Shown here one piece after another: positions 8,704 to 18,206 of a DNA stretch of 64,000 bases (positions are counted from its first letter, which is position 1; the number at the start of each line of letters is the position of its first letter). This stretch comes from CAWAMD01 sp963783045. Lineage in GTDB: Bacteria > Actinomycetota > Nitriliruptoria > Nitriliruptorales > Nitriliruptoraceae. A program made the position numbers and the translations under genes. Location of the stretch: contig CAWAMD010000008.1 in assembly GCA_963783045.1 (NCBI GenBank), positions 124,001-188,000 on the forward strand. The letters run 5' to 3'. The notes under the pieces are model-generated. The model saw only the letters and a list, made by a program, of their open reading frames with translations. It had not been told where the DNA came from and did no database searches.

Positions 8704-9654
8704 TCAGGGGCGCCGGCGGCGAGCGACCACCGTCGCCGCGGCGATGCCGCCGAAGATGGCCGCGAACACGAGCAGCTGCCAGGGGCTGCCCGGCGCCCGC
8801 TGTTCGCCGGCGGGCGTCGCTGCGGCCTGCGGCGTGGCGCCGGCACCGGCGTCCGGAGATGGTGACGGCGCCGCGGCAGCGGGCGGCGGTGTCGCGGAGG
8901 ACGGGGCGGCCGTCGCTGTGGCGGACGGGGCGGCCGTCGGCGTGGCGGACGGGACAGCAGTGGCCGTGGCGGTCGGCTCGGTCGGCGTCGGGGTGTTCGT
9001 GGTCGGGGAACCCGAGGTGGCCGGCGGCGCCCCGTTCGGCGAGGGCCGGGGGGACGGGCGAGCGGAGGCCGGTGGGGGTGTCGGCGTCGAGGGCTCGCCA
9101 GCCGGGCTCGGCGGGGTGGTCGGCGACGTGGTCGGCGTCGGGCGGTCGGCCGCCGCGTCGGCGCAGATCCGGTCGAAGCCGGTGGCCGGGGGCGTCGCGC
9201 CCTCGCCGCCCCAGGCCCACCCGTCGACGTCCCCGTCGGCGACCGTGCGCTGCTCGGCGCCGCGCTGGGCGCGCGACCATCCGCCCCCCGACGACCCCGT
9301 CGCGTAGTTCCAGTAGCGGTTGGGATCGCAGAAGCAGTCGTCGGCCGGACATCCCGTGCCGCGCAGCGCGCACACCGCCGTGCCGATCGAGGTCTGCGAG
9401 AACACCGGGTCGACGCCCCCCGCCTGCTCGTCCGCGAGCCGGAGCAGCTGGATCCCGTCGATCGAGTCCTGCGTGAAGGACACGCAGTAGGACCGCGAGC
9501 CGCTGCCGGTGTCGATGACCACGCCGGCGTGGTTGGGCGATGCGGCGACGGCCGGGCTCGTCGCGCCCGCGGGCAGCAGTGCCGGACTGAGCAGGGCGGC
9601 GAGCACCGTCAGCAGACCGGCGGCGAGGGCGAGGGTGGGGGAGCGCAGGAGCAT
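8704..9654 (-). CDS. Secreted surface protein: Cys-rich head, Pro/Thr/Ser stalk, C-terminal membrane anchor
   Basis: The 316-residue protein starts with a signal peptide (MLLRSPTLALAAGLL to about residue 40). A compact head of about 110 residues has cysteines in SYCVSF, TAVCALRGTGCPADDCFCD and RICAD plus YWNYATGSSGGGW and GDVDGWAWG. A 120-residue low-complexity P/T/S/A stalk follows. It ends in one membrane helix (WQLLVFAAIFGGIAAATVV) and a basic ARRRRP tail. The head resembles secreted proteins found beside ECF-type transporters in other actinobacteria, but no transporter is adjacent here. There is no LPxTG motif. No strong ribosome site precedes the ATG at 9654, which is chosen because it opens the signal peptide. 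Confidence 0.72.
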   Translation of the reverse strand: MLLRSPTLALAAGLLTVLAALLSPALLPAGATSPAVAASPNHAGVVIDTGSGSRSYCVSFTQDSIDGIQLLRLADEQAGGVDPVFSQTSIGTAVCALRGTGCPADDCFCDPNRYWNYATGSSGGGWSRAQRGAEQRTVADGDVDGWAWGGEGATPPATGFDRICADAAADRPTPTTSPTTPPSPAGEPSTPTPPPASARPSPRPSPNGAPPATSGSPTTNTPTPTEPTATATAVPSATPTAAPSATATAAPSSATPPPAAAAPSPSPDAGAGATPQAAATPAGEQRAPGSPWQLLVFAAIFGGIAAATVVARRRRP

Positions 9655-9805
9655 GGGGCGCGCATGGTGCCACACGGGCGTCCGGCCGCCCCACCCGGCC
9701 GCGCCCCCTGCGGTCGGTGCCGGTGCGGGTGACGGACCCGCGACCGGGCTGGCAGGATGCCGGCCATCCGCGGCCACCGACACGGGAACGGGCACCACGT
9801 TGGAC

Positions 9806-10603
9806 ATGCAGCTGGCAGGACGCACGGCGCTGGTCACCGGATCGAGCTCGGGTATCGGTGCGGTGGTCGCCGAGCAGCTCGCCGCCGAAGGCGCCCGCGT
9901 GCTCGTTCACGGTCGCCGGCTGGAGCCGACCGAGGAGCAGGCCGGGCGCATCCGCGCCGCCGGCGGGGACGCGAGCGCCGTGCACGGTGACCTCGCCAGC
10001 GTCGAGGCGACCGACGCGATGCTCGCCGCCGCGTGCGACCTCGGCCCCGTCGACATCCTGGTCGCCAACGCCGGCCCCTTCGGGGAGCACTCCTTCGCGC
10101 AGGCCACCGACGACGACTGGCGACGGGCCTACGAGGCCAACGTCCTGTCGGTGGTCCGCTGCGTGAGGGCACTCCTCCCGGCGATGTGCGAGCGGGGCTG
10201 GGGCCGCATCGTCACGATCGGCACCCGCGGTGCGGTTGCTCCGCTGGCCAACATGGTCGAGTACTCGGCGGCGAAGGCGGCCGTCGTGAACCTGACCGGC
10301 AGCCTCACGAAGGAGCTCGCCGGCACGGGCGTGACCGCCAACACGGTCAGCCCCGGCGTCATCCTGACCCCCGGCATGCGCCAGATGTTCCGCCAGCGTG
10401 CCGAGGCCGCGGGGGACGACCGCCCCTGGGAGGAGCTCGAGGCGGCCATCGCCCACGGGTACGCGGCCAACCCGGCGGGGCGCCTCGGCCGCCCCGAGGA
10501 CATCGCCAACGCCGTCGTGTTCCTCGCGAGCCCGCGAGCCGGCTACGTGAACGGCGCCACGCTGCGGGTCGACGGTGGCATCACCGGCACGGTCAATCCC
10601 TGA
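9806..10603 (+). CDS. SDR-family oxidoreductase
   Basis: The 265-residue classical short-chain dehydrogenase has the Rossmann motif TGSSSGIG near residue 13, the NAG motif (VANAGPFGEH), and the catalytic YSAAK. It closes with the usual VDGGITGTVNP. It uses NAD(P)H, and the substrate cannot be read from sequence. GRR after the second strand suggests NADPH preference. The ATG at 9806 has a TTG two codons upstream as an alternative. The 3' end overlaps the convergent fbp gene by 11 bp. Confidence 0.9.
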   Translation: MQLAGRTALVTGSSSGIGAVVAEQLAAEGARVLVHGRRLEPTEEQAGRIRAAGGDASAVHGDLASVEATDAMLAAACDLGPVDILVANAGPFGEHSFAQATDDDWRRAYEANVLSVVRCVRALLPAMCERGWGRIVTIGTRGAVAPLANMVEYSAAKAAVVNLTGSLTKELAGTGVTANTVSPGVILTPGMRQMFRQRAEAAGDDRPWEELEAAIAHGYAANPAGRLGRPEDIANAVVFLASPRAGYVNGATLRVDGGITGTVNP

Positions 10604-11615
10604 GGAACGCCTCGAGCCGCTCGACGAGACCGCGGGCACCGACGAACACGGGTGTGCGCTCGTGGATGTCGGCCGGGACCACGTCGAGCAGCGGACCGGT
10701 CCCGTTCGAGCCGCGGCCGCCCGCTTGCTCGGCGAGGAAGGCCAGCGGCGCGGCCTCGTACAGCAGCCGCAGCTTCCCGCCGGGCTGGTCGACGGTGCCG
10801 GGATAGCCGAAGATCCCCCCGTGGAGCAGGTTGCGGTGGAAGTCGGCGACGGCCGACCCGATGTAGCGCTGCGAGAGGTGCGGCGGGCCGTCGCCGTCCA
10901 CCCAGGCCAGGAACCGCTGCACCCCCGGCGCCCAGGGTGATGAGGTGGCCAGGTTGAAGCTCAGATACGCCGGCGTCTCGGGGAACCGCAGATCCGACCA
11001 CGTGAGGAGGAACTCGCCGACCTCCGGGTCCAGCGTGAAGGCGTGGACGCCGTCGCCCGTGCTGTAGACGAGCATGGTCGAGGTCCCGTACAGCAGGTAG
11101 CCCGCGGCGGCGAGGTCCCGCCCCGGCCGTAGCCAGTCGGTCGGACCCGGCGGGGTGGTCGCGTCGCTGCGGTGGAAGACGCCGAAGATGGTGCCGATGC
11201 TGACGTTCGCATCGATGTTCGAGGAGCCGTCGAGCGGGTCGTAGGCCACGATGTAGGGCCCGCCGTCGTCGAGGACGGTGACCTCTGGCTGCTCCTCGGA
11301 GATCAGTGCACACACCCGGCCGCCCGGCCCGAGCAGCCCGGCGACCGCCTCGTCGGCGTAGACGTCGAGGTTCTGCTGCTCCTCGCCCTGCACGTTGGTC
11401 ACACCCGACCGCCCGAGCAGGTCGGTCAGCCCGGCCCGCCGCGTCCGGCTCGCGATGAGCTTGCCGGCCAGCGCCAGGTCGTAGAGCAGCCCGGTCAGCT
11501 CACCCGTCGCGTGGGGCGGCTGCCGGTCGGCCAGGAACCGCTCGATGGTGACGAGCCGGTCCGGGGCCCGTCCACCGACGGCGGGAGCGGGTGGGTCGGG
11601 GTCGTTGACGCTCAT
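10593..11615 (-). CDS. fbp: Fructose-1,6-bisphosphatase, class I
   Basis: The 340-residue protein has the class I FBPase core. LISEEQPEV and YDPLDGSSNID bind metal and phosphate, and FHRNLLHGGIFGYPG with KLRLLYEAAPLAFLAEQAGG forms the substrate site. It hydrolyses fructose-1,6-bisphosphate to fructose-6-phosphate in gluconeogenesis. Many actinobacteria use class II GlpX instead, so a class I enzyme is worth noting. The ATG at 11615 has GGAGG nine bases upstream; longer in-frame starts lack homology. A TATGCT hexamer at 11703-11708 (minus strand) is a possible -10 box in the divergent intergenic region. Confidence 0.95.
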   Translation of the reverse strand: MSVNDPDPPAPAVGGRAPDRLVTIERFLADRQPPHATGELTGLLYDLALAGKLIASRTRRAGLTDLLGRSGVTNVQGEEQQNLDVYADEAVAGLLGPGGRVCALISEEQPEVTVLDDGGPYIVAYDPLDGSSNIDANVSIGTIFGVFHRSDATTPPGPTDWLRPGRDLAAAGYLLYGTSTMLVYSTGDGVHAFTLDPEVGEFLLTWSDLRFPETPAYLSFNLATSSPWAPGVQRFLAWVDGDGPPHLSQRYIGSAVADFHRNLLHGGIFGYPGTVDQPGGKLRLLYEAAPLAFLAEQAGGRGSNGTGPLLDVVPADIHERTPVFVGARGLVERLEAFLRD

Positions 11616-11789
11616 CGCGATTGCCTCCGTGGGCGACGGCCTCGTCGGGCCGGCGGACGCCCGCCGACGGTGCGGGGAGCGCGCCGTCGAGCGCACCCGG
11701 CGAGCATAGGTGGGACGGTGCCGGCGCCGACTGTTGCAGCCGGCCGTGATGCGGTGGTCTCATCGAGCGAGGACCGGGGAGGCTGCGCC

Positions 11790-13158
11790 ATGGGTGCAAC
11801 CCGAACCGCACAACAGGCCATCGAGCGCGCCTCGGCGGCGGACCTCGGGCAGCTGGCCTCCGACGCCGGGTCGGTCCCGAACCAGGTCGGGGCGCTCCTG
11901 CTGATCGCCGACGACGGCACGTTCGACGCTGCTGCGGCGTGCGCGGTCATCGGCGAGCGGATCGCGTCGGTCCCTCGGCTGCGCCAGCGTCTGGTCGCGG
12001 CGCCACCCGGCGGGGGCGCCCCGCTGTGGGTCGACGATCCGGCGTTCCGCCTCGAGGATCACGTCACCGTGCGCCGATGCCCGGCCCCGGGCGACGAGGA
12101 GGCGCTGCTCGTGCTGACGGCCGCGCAGCTGACGGCGCCGCTGCCCCGCTCCCGTCCACTGTGGGCCGCCACGCTGGTGACCGGTCTCGCTGGCGGCCAC
12201 GTCGGGCTCGTCGTCGTCTTCCATCACGTGCTGGCGGACGGGATCGGCGGGCTCGCCGTTCTCGCCCACCTCGTGGACGGCATCCCGGCGACCGGGCCGG
12301 CGAGACCGTTCCCTGTGCCGCCGCCGAGCCGCTCCGAGCTCCGACGGGACGCATGGCACCGCCGGCTCGCGGCCCTGCGTGGGCTTGCTGGACGGCTCAG
12401 CGGTCTGCGTGCGGCCGTGCGGGAGCTGGGCGGCCGCCCGGCGGTCGCGCCGCGGTGCTCCCTGAACCGCCCCACCGGTCCCCGGCGTCGTCTGGCGGTC
12501 GTGACCACGGACCTCGCCGCCGTCCGCGAGGCGGCGCACCGCCAGGGCGCCACGGTGAACGACCTCCTGCTGACGGCGATCAGCGGTGCGCTGGCGAGCC
12601 TGCTGCACCGGCGCGGGGAGGACGTTCGACCGGATCGTGGCCACGATGCTCGTGGCGGCTCGGGCGGCGACCAGCGTCAGCGACCTCGGCAACGCAGCGG
12701 GCGTCGTTCCCGTCGCGCTGCCGACCCTCGGGCCGCCCGACGACCGGTTGCGCGCCACGGCCGCGGTCACCCGTGCCGGCAAGCAGCAGACCCGGGGGGC
12801 CTCGGCACCGCTGCTCGGCGCCGGCCTGCGGGTCCTGGCGCGTCTCGGGCTGCTGCACTGGTTCATCGACCGGCAGCGCATGGTGCACACGTTCGTCACC
12901 AACCTCCGCGGCCCCGACGTGCACCTGCGCTTCGCGGGCCGTCAGGTGACCGAGATCGTCCCGCTGTCGCTCGCGACCGGCAACGTCACGGTCGCCTTCG
13001 CGGCGCTGTCCTATGTCGGCACGCTGGCGGTCACGATCGTCGCGGACCCCGACCACCACCCCGACCTCCCGGTGCTCGTGGAGGCCCTCACCGCGAGCCT
13101 CTCGGAGCTGACAGACGGTCGGGCGGACGCCTCCCTCCGTCCCGCCGCGCGCGCATGA
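11790..13158 (+). pseudogene. Wax ester synthase/diacylglycerol acyltransferase (WS/DGAT), frameshifted
   Basis: The first frame (from ATG 11790 behind GGGGAGG) carries the acyltransferase active site HHVLADGIGG (HHxxxDG) and runs to GALASLLHRRGEDV. The homology then continues in the +1 frame as DRIVATMLVAARAATSVSDLGN, FVTNLRGPDVHLRFAGR and VTIVADP to the stop at 13158. Deleting one T of the TT at 12625-12626 restores RRGEDVDRIVATMLV, giving about 455 residues, normal for the family. The enzymes join acyl-CoA to diacylglycerol or fatty alcohol to make storage lipid. As given, the original frame stays open into the downstream acyl-CoA dehydrogenase. The shift is either real inactivation or a sequence error. 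Confidence 0.85.
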
Positions 13159-13298
13159 GGTCCCCGGTCGCACACCCGGCCGAACGGACGGTGAGCGGCC
13201 GCGTGTCGCCGTCCGTCCGCGGGTGCGCCACGCGCCGGCTCCCCGCGGGGACACCCGTACGGTCGATCGCACGCCGCCAGGAACCCAGGAGGACACGC

Positions 13299-15254
13299 GT
13301 GAGCCAGAGACAGGTCACCGAAGCCGAGTCCCGTGAGGTCGCCGAGCAGGCCCGGCAGCAGTCGTGGGACAAGCCGAGCTTCGCGAAGGAGCTCTTCCTC
13401 GGTCGCTTCGACCTCGAGCTCGTCCACCCCTTCCCGACGCCCGACGAGGAGGAACGGCGCAAGGGCGAGGCGTTCCTGGAGCGGCTGGAGCAGTTCCTGC
13501 GCGACAACGTCGACCCGCTGCAGATCGAGCGCGATGCGCGGATCCCCGACGACGTCATCGAGGGCCTCAAGGACCTCGGGGCCCTCGGGATGAAGATCCC
13601 GGAGGAGTACGGGGGGCTCGGCCTGTCGGTCCTCTACTACAACCGGGCGCTCATGCTCGCCGGGACCTGGCACGCGTCGATCAGCACGCTGCTGAGCGCC
13701 CACCAGTCCATCGGGGTGCCGCAGCCGCTCATGCTGTTCGGCTCCGAGGCGCAGAAGCAGGAGTTCCTGCCCCGGGTCGCGCGGCACGACATCAGCGCGT
13801 TCCTGCTCACGGAGCCGGACGTTGGCTCCGACCCGGCGCGTATGCACGCCACGGCCACGCCGACCGACGACGGCGAGGCGTACCTGCTCAACGGCACGAA
13901 GCTGTGGACCACCAACGGCGTGATCGCCGACCTGCTCGTGGTCATGGCCGACGTGCCGGCATCCGACGGGCACCGGGGAGGCGTCTCGGCGTTCGTCGTC
14001 GAGGCCGACAGTCCCGGGATCACCGTCGAGCAGCGCAACGCCTTCATGGGGCTGCGCGGCATCGAGAACGGGGTCACCCGCTTCACGGACGTCCGGGTGC
14101 CCGCGAGCAACATCATCGGGAAGGAGGGCATGGGGCTCAAGATCGCCCTGCAGACCCTGAACACCGGGCGTCTCGCCCTGCCGTCCATCTGCGCCGGCGC
14201 GGCGAAGTGGGCCCTGAAGATCTCGCGCGAGTGGGCGAACGAGCGTGTGCAGTGGGGCCAGCCCATCGGCAAGCACGAGGCCGTGGCGGCGCAGGTCGCC
14301 GACATCGCCGGGCTCGCCTTCGGCATCGAGGCCGTGCTCGAGCTCTCCAGCGTGCTGGCCGACGAGAAGCGCAACGACATCCGCATCGAGGCGGCGATCG
14401 CGAAGCTGTACGGCTCCGAGATGGGCTGGCGGGTCCTCGACGAGCTCGTCCAGATCCGGGGGGGCCGCGGCTTCGAGACCGCCGAATCCCTGCAGCGGCG
14501 TGGCGAGCGGCCGGTCCCGGCCGAGCAGTTCCTGCGCGACATGCGGATCAACCGCATCTTCGAGGGCTCGTCCGAGATCATGCGCCTGCTGATCGCCCGC
14601 GAGGCCGTCGACGAGCACCTGTCGGTGGCGGGCGACATCATCGACCCGGACGCCGACCTCGGCGACAAGGCGAAGGCCGCGGCGCAGGCGACCGCGTTCT
14701 ACGCCCGCTGGCTCCCCACGCTCGTCGCCGGCCGCGGGAACACGCCGACCGCCTACGGCGACGAGTTCGGCAGCCTCGCGGAGCACCTGCGCTTCGTCGA
14801 GCGCGCCTCGCGGCGCATGGCCCGCAACACCTTCGCGGGGATGTCCCGCTGGCAGGCCGCGATGGAGTCCAAGCAGCTCTTCCTCGGCCGGATCGTCGAC
14901 ATCGGCGCCGAGCTGTACGCCATGAGCGCCGCCTGCGTGTACGCCCGTCACCTGACGGATCAGGGGCGCGCCGACGGGCAGAGCGTGCGCGACCTCGCCG
15001 ACCACTTCTGCCGCGGCGCCCGGCGGCGCGTCGAGGCCCTGTTCGAGCGGCTCTGGGACAACGACGACGAGGCGGACTACGCGATCGCGCAACGCGTCCT
15101 CGACGGTGAGTTCACCTGGGCCGAGGCCGGCATCATGGACCCCTCCGGTGACGGGCCGATGATCGGCCAGCCGCCGGAGCGCGAGATCGACGTCCGTGAC
15201 CTCGACCGCGAGGACCGGTCGATCGACGCGCCCCAGCCGGCCGAGGGCCGCTGA
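13299..15254 (+). CDS. Acyl-CoA dehydrogenase with long C-terminal extension (VLCAD-like)
   Basis: The 651-residue flavoenzyme introduces the alpha-beta double bond into acyl-CoA in the first step of beta-oxidation. Visible motifs are GLSVLYYNRA, FLLTEPDVGSDPARM (FAD/substrate), LNGTKLWTTNG, VQWGQPIGKHEAV, and RIFEGSSEIMRL, whose Glu (about 421) is the expected catalytic base. The extra 170-residue C-terminal helical region resembles very-long-chain enzymes. The GTG start at 13299 has AGGAGG six bases upstream. It lies 140 bp downstream of the WS/DGAT gene in the same direction and is followed by a strong hairpin. Confidence 0.92.
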   Translation: MSQRQVTEAESREVAEQARQQSWDKPSFAKELFLGRFDLELVHPFPTPDEEERRKGEAFLERLEQFLRDNVDPLQIERDARIPDDVIEGLKDLGALGMKIPEEYGGLGLSVLYYNRALMLAGTWHASISTLLSAHQSIGVPQPLMLFGSEAQKQEFLPRVARHDISAFLLTEPDVGSDPARMHATATPTDDGEAYLLNGTKLWTTNGVIADLLVVMADVPASDGHRGGVSAFVVEADSPGITVEQRNAFMGLRGIENGVTRFTDVRVPASNIIGKEGMGLKIALQTLNTGRLALPSICAGAAKWALKISREWANERVQWGQPIGKHEAVAAQVADIAGLAFGIEAVLELSSVLADEKRNDIRIEAAIAKLYGSEMGWRVLDELVQIRGGRGFETAESLQRRGERPVPAEQFLRDMRINRIFEGSSEIMRLLIAREAVDEHLSVAGDIIDPDADLGDKAKAAAQATAFYARWLPTLVAGRGNTPTAYGDEFGSLAEHLRFVERASRRMARNTFAGMSRWQAAMESKQLFLGRIVDIGAELYAMSAACVYARHLTDQGRADGQSVRDLADHFCRGARRRVEALFERLWDNDDEADYAIAQRVLDGEFTWAEAGIMDPSGDGPMIGQPPEREIDVRDLDREDRSIDAPQPAEGR

Positions 15255-15277
15255 CCGGCGGCGCCCTGTGGATCCCC

Positions 15278-15312
15278 GAGGTGGGGCGCACCGATCCGGT
15301 GCGCCCCACCTC
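15278..15312 (+). terminator. Strong hairpin terminator after the acyl-CoA dehydrogenase
   Basis: A perfect 16-bp stem (left arm GAGGTGGGGCGCACCG) with a 3-nt loop lies 23 bp past the stop codon. There is no U-tract, as is common in high-GC actinobacteria. Confidence 0.8.
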
Positions 15313-15506
15313 GTCATAGCCACCCCGTCCGGGGCGAGCTGCTCACGGCTGCCGAGCTGGTCCCGTCGCGCTCTGCCCTGGCGCGGTTACGGAGCTCGCT
15401 GCGACAGCCATCGGCAGGGGGTGATCAGCCCATGAGGACTAGACCGACGTAGTCATCGGGGTGAGCGTCCCGCGCACGGTTGGGCCCACGTCCCGGGTTC
15501 GGTGGC

Positions 15507-17180
15507 TCACCCGACGGCGCGGAGGAACCGTGCCGCGACCGGCGCGGCGACGCCGCCACCGGAGGATCCCTCATCGAACATGACCGCGAAGGCGAGCCGG
15601 TCCGTGCCCTCCGGCTGCGGCGCCTGGAACCCGACGAACCAGGCGTGGGTGGGCAGCGGGTCGCCCGTCCCGAACTCGGCGGTGCCGGTCTTGCCGGCCA
15701 CTCCGTCCGGAACCCCGGCACCCGCCGCGGTGCCGATGCGCGGCACCTCCTGCATCATCGTGGTGATCTTCGGCGCCTCGTCCGCGATGGAGCTCGGCTG
15801 CCCGTCCTGCTGCCCGCCGGTGACCATGACCGGTGGCTTCCAGGCGCCGCTCGCGATGGCTGCGGCGACGCTGGCCATGTGCACCGGGGTGGCCTCGACC
15901 CGGGCCTGCCCGATCGCGGCGGCCGCGCGCTCGGCGAGGTCCTTCGGTGTCGGGTAGCTCGCGACCGTCTTGCCGAGCGGCAGCGTGTAGCCGCTGTTGA
16001 ACCCGAGCGTCTCGGCCGCGTCCTGGAGGGCGTGCTCGGGCAGATCCGCCGCGACCTGGACGAACGCCGTGTTGCAGGACTCGTAGAAGGCCTTCGTGAA
16101 CGGGATGTCCCCGAGGACCTCCCCCTGGTAGTTGCTGAACCAGCGACCGTGGATGCGGACCTTCGCCGGGCACGAGATGGTCGTGTCGGGAGTCACGCCG
16201 TTGCGCAGCGCCGCCAGGGTGGTGACGATCTTGAAGGTCGATCCGGGCGCGTAGCGGCCGCCGAGGGCCCGGTCGAACCCGCTCGCCGGCCGGTTCACGA
16301 CCGCCCGGATCTCGCTCGTGTCGGCGTCGAGCACGACCATGGCCGAGTTCGGGCTGCCCGCCGGCAGGGCTGCCTCGGCCGTGCGCTGCAGGTCGAGGTC
16401 GAACGTCGTGTGCAGCGGCTTCGGGTCGGTCCCGTCGAAGTGCTGCAGCTCCTCCACCGGGTCGCCGCTCGCGTCGCTGATGAGCTGCACGGCACCGGAC
16501 GGGGAACCGGCGAGCTGGCGTTCGTACACGCGCTGCAGGCCGCTGAGACCGACCGTGTCGCCTTTCTCGTACGGGGCCCCGAGCTCGTCGAGCTGTTCGG
16601 CGGTGATCTCGCCGACCCGTCCGACGAGGTTGCCGAGCGTGGTGCCGGCCGTCTCGATCGGGGTGCCGTCGCGATCGAGGATCGGGGCGCGGTCCGGCCA
16701 GGTGCTCGTGAGCGCGAGGTGCGTGTCCGCGGTCAGCTTCGGATGGACCACCGACGGTGACCAGTCGACCTGCCAGGCGTCGTCGGGCGTCCGCCGCATC
16801 GGGATGGTCCCGTCGTAGGTCCAGCGTCCGAGGCTTCCGAGCTCCACCGTCGCCTCGAAGGGGGCGCTGGCGCCGGCGTCGACGCGCTCGGGGTCGGTCA
16901 GCTGGGCGTCGCCGGCCGTCACCGTCAGCCCCTTGGCGTGCAGCTGCTCGGTGGTCGCCCGGTACGTGTCGGCGAGGTCTGGCGGGTTGCCGGCCATCGT
17001 CGCCATGCTCGTGTAGTCGCCGGACTGCCAGGCGGACACGAACTGCGACGCGAGCTGCGCGGCGTCCTGTCGGGCGCGCTCACGGGCGGCGGCCTCGCGC
17101 TGCTGCCACCACTGGTAGCCGCCGAACGCCCCGCCGACCACGACGGCCAGCAGCACGACGGCGAGCAGGAGCTTGCGCAC
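15507..17180 (-). CDS. Penicillin-binding protein, class B-like transpeptidase with NTF2-like domain
   Basis: The 557-residue protein has an N-terminal membrane anchor (LLLAVVLLAVVVGGAFGG). A MecA-N/NTF2-like domain follows at about residues 40-150, then a dimerisation region. The transpeptidase domain has SxxK in APGSTFKIV (about 313), SxN in ESCNTAF and KTG in AGKTGTAEF (about 497), so the active site is intact. It should crosslink peptidoglycan outside the membrane. The start is GTG at 17180 after GGAAAGG. The DUF72 gene lies 36 bp upstream on the same strand. Confidence 0.93.
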   Translation of the reverse strand: MRKLLLAVVLLAVVVGGAFGGYQWWQQREAAARERARQDAAQLASQFVSAWQSGDYTSMATMAGNPPDLADTYRATTEQLHAKGLTVTAGDAQLTDPERVDAGASAPFEATVELGSLGRWTYDGTIPMRRTPDDAWQVDWSPSVVHPKLTADTHLALTSTWPDRAPILDRDGTPIETAGTTLGNLVGRVGEITAEQLDELGAPYEKGDTVGLSGLQRVYERQLAGSPSGAVQLISDASGDPVEELQHFDGTDPKPLHTTFDLDLQRTAEAALPAGSPNSAMVVLDADTSEIRAVVNRPASGFDRALGGRYAPGSTFKIVTTLAALRNGVTPDTTISCPAKVRIHGRWFSNYQGEVLGDIPFTKAFYESCNTAFVQVAADLPEHALQDAAETLGFNSGYTLPLGKTVASYPTPKDLAERAAAAIGQARVEATPVHMASVAAAIASGAWKPPVMVTGGQQDGQPSSIADEAPKITTMMQEVPRIGTAAGAGVPDGVAGKTGTAEFGTGDPLPTHAWFVGFQAPQPEGTDRLAFAVMFDEGSSGGGVAAPVAARFLRAVG

Positions 17181-17216
17181 GGGGGATCCTTTCCGGGCGG
17201 CGCGGGAGCCGGTGTC

Positions 17217-17984
17217 TCAGCGGGGTGGCCAGGGATGGTCGGCGCTACCGAGCATCCGGCGGAAGAGCTGTGCGTTCGCCGGCGCCCGGGTCGCGCCGTC
17301 GTTGTTGAAGAACGCGAACCCGTCCATGCCGTCGTCGGCGGCTGCTGCCAGTGCCTGGGCGAAGGGTGTCAGCTCCTCCGCCGAGTAGTCGTGGGAGAAG
17401 CCGCCCTCGAGGCCATGGAACCGCGCGTAGACGAGGTCGCCCGTCCGGGTCCGGTTCGCCGGCATCTGCAGCGACGATACCCAGACGTGGGTGGCCCGGT
17501 GACGATCCAGCACCGCGAAGGTCGCGTCGTCCACCCACGACGGGTGCCGGAACTCGACCGCGTGACGGACGCCGCTGCCGCCGAGCTCCCGCGGCACCAG
17601 GTGCAGGAAGTCGTCGAGCAGCGGCAGGTCGCGCTCGAGCGTGGGCGGCAGCTGCCAGAGGATCATGGCCAGGTAGGTCTTGAGCGGCGCGACCCGCTCC
17701 AGGTAGGTGGCCACCTCCTGCTCGCAGTCGGCCAGCCGACGGATGTGGGTGATCAGCCGGCTTCCCTTCGCGACGTACCGGAATCGGTCGGGCGCCTCGT
17801 CGTGCCACTTCGTGATCGTCGTCGCTCGCGGCAGCCGGTAGAAGGTGTAGTTGATCTCGACCGTCGGAAAGACGCTGCGGTAGTGGGCGCTCCAGCGCGA
17901 CCGGGGGACCTCGTCCGGGTAGAAGGTGCCGTCCCAGTGGTCGTAGGACCAACCGCTCGTCCCGACCCGGATGGTGCCGGTCAT
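17217..17984 (-). CDS. DUF72 family protein
   Basis: The 255-residue protein is a TIM-barrel-like DUF72 (YecE-type) protein. It has the family opening IRVGTSGWSYDHWDGTFYP, then VEINYTFYRLP, FRYVAKGSR, AVEFRHPSW and a closing FAFFNNDGATRAPANA. The biochemical role of the family is unknown; conserved Tyr/Trp/Asn residues suggest a binding or nuclease-like pocket. The ATG at 17984 follows GAGAGGG. It may be co-transcribed with the downstream penicillin-binding protein. Confidence 0.9.
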   Translation of the reverse strand: MTGTIRVGTSGWSYDHWDGTFYPDEVPRSRWSAHYRSVFPTVEINYTFYRLPRATTITKWHDEAPDRFRYVAKGSRLITHIRRLADCEQEVATYLERVAPLKTYLAMILWQLPPTLERDLPLLDDFLHLVPRELGGSGVRHAVEFRHPSWVDDATFAVLDRHRATHVWVSSLQMPANRTRTGDLVYARFHGLEGGFSHDYSAEELTPFAQALAAAADDGMDGFAFFNNDGATRAPANAQLFRRMLGSADHPWPPR

Positions 17985-18206
17985 GGCGCCCTCTCTGTGG
18001 TGGCGGTGCTCGAGGTCCCCTCACGCGGGGTGGCCGTGGAGAGGGATACCGGGGCGGGGGATCGGCTGAGGACGTCCGATCGGGAGGAATGCGGTCCTGC
18101 GGGTGCGTCCCTCGCGACGTTTATCGTGGGAAGGGGAACGGCCGTGGCGTGGATCGACGTGGTGCAGGGATCGCCGTCCGGCCGGGGCAGCCGCGAGGAG
18201 GGGAGC

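Noticed and set aside
11790..15254. A single open frame spanning WS/DGAT and acyl-CoA dehydrogenase, as if a fusion protein
   Set aside because: The middle part encodes Arg/Pro-rich nonsense, homology to WS/DGAT moves to another frame at 12625, and the dehydrogenase has its own AGGAGG and GTG start.
15456..15512. GGGTGAGC/GCTCACCC hairpin near the penicillin-binding protein stop
   Set aside because: It includes the last codons of the gene and has a 38-nt loop, so a terminator role is unlikely.
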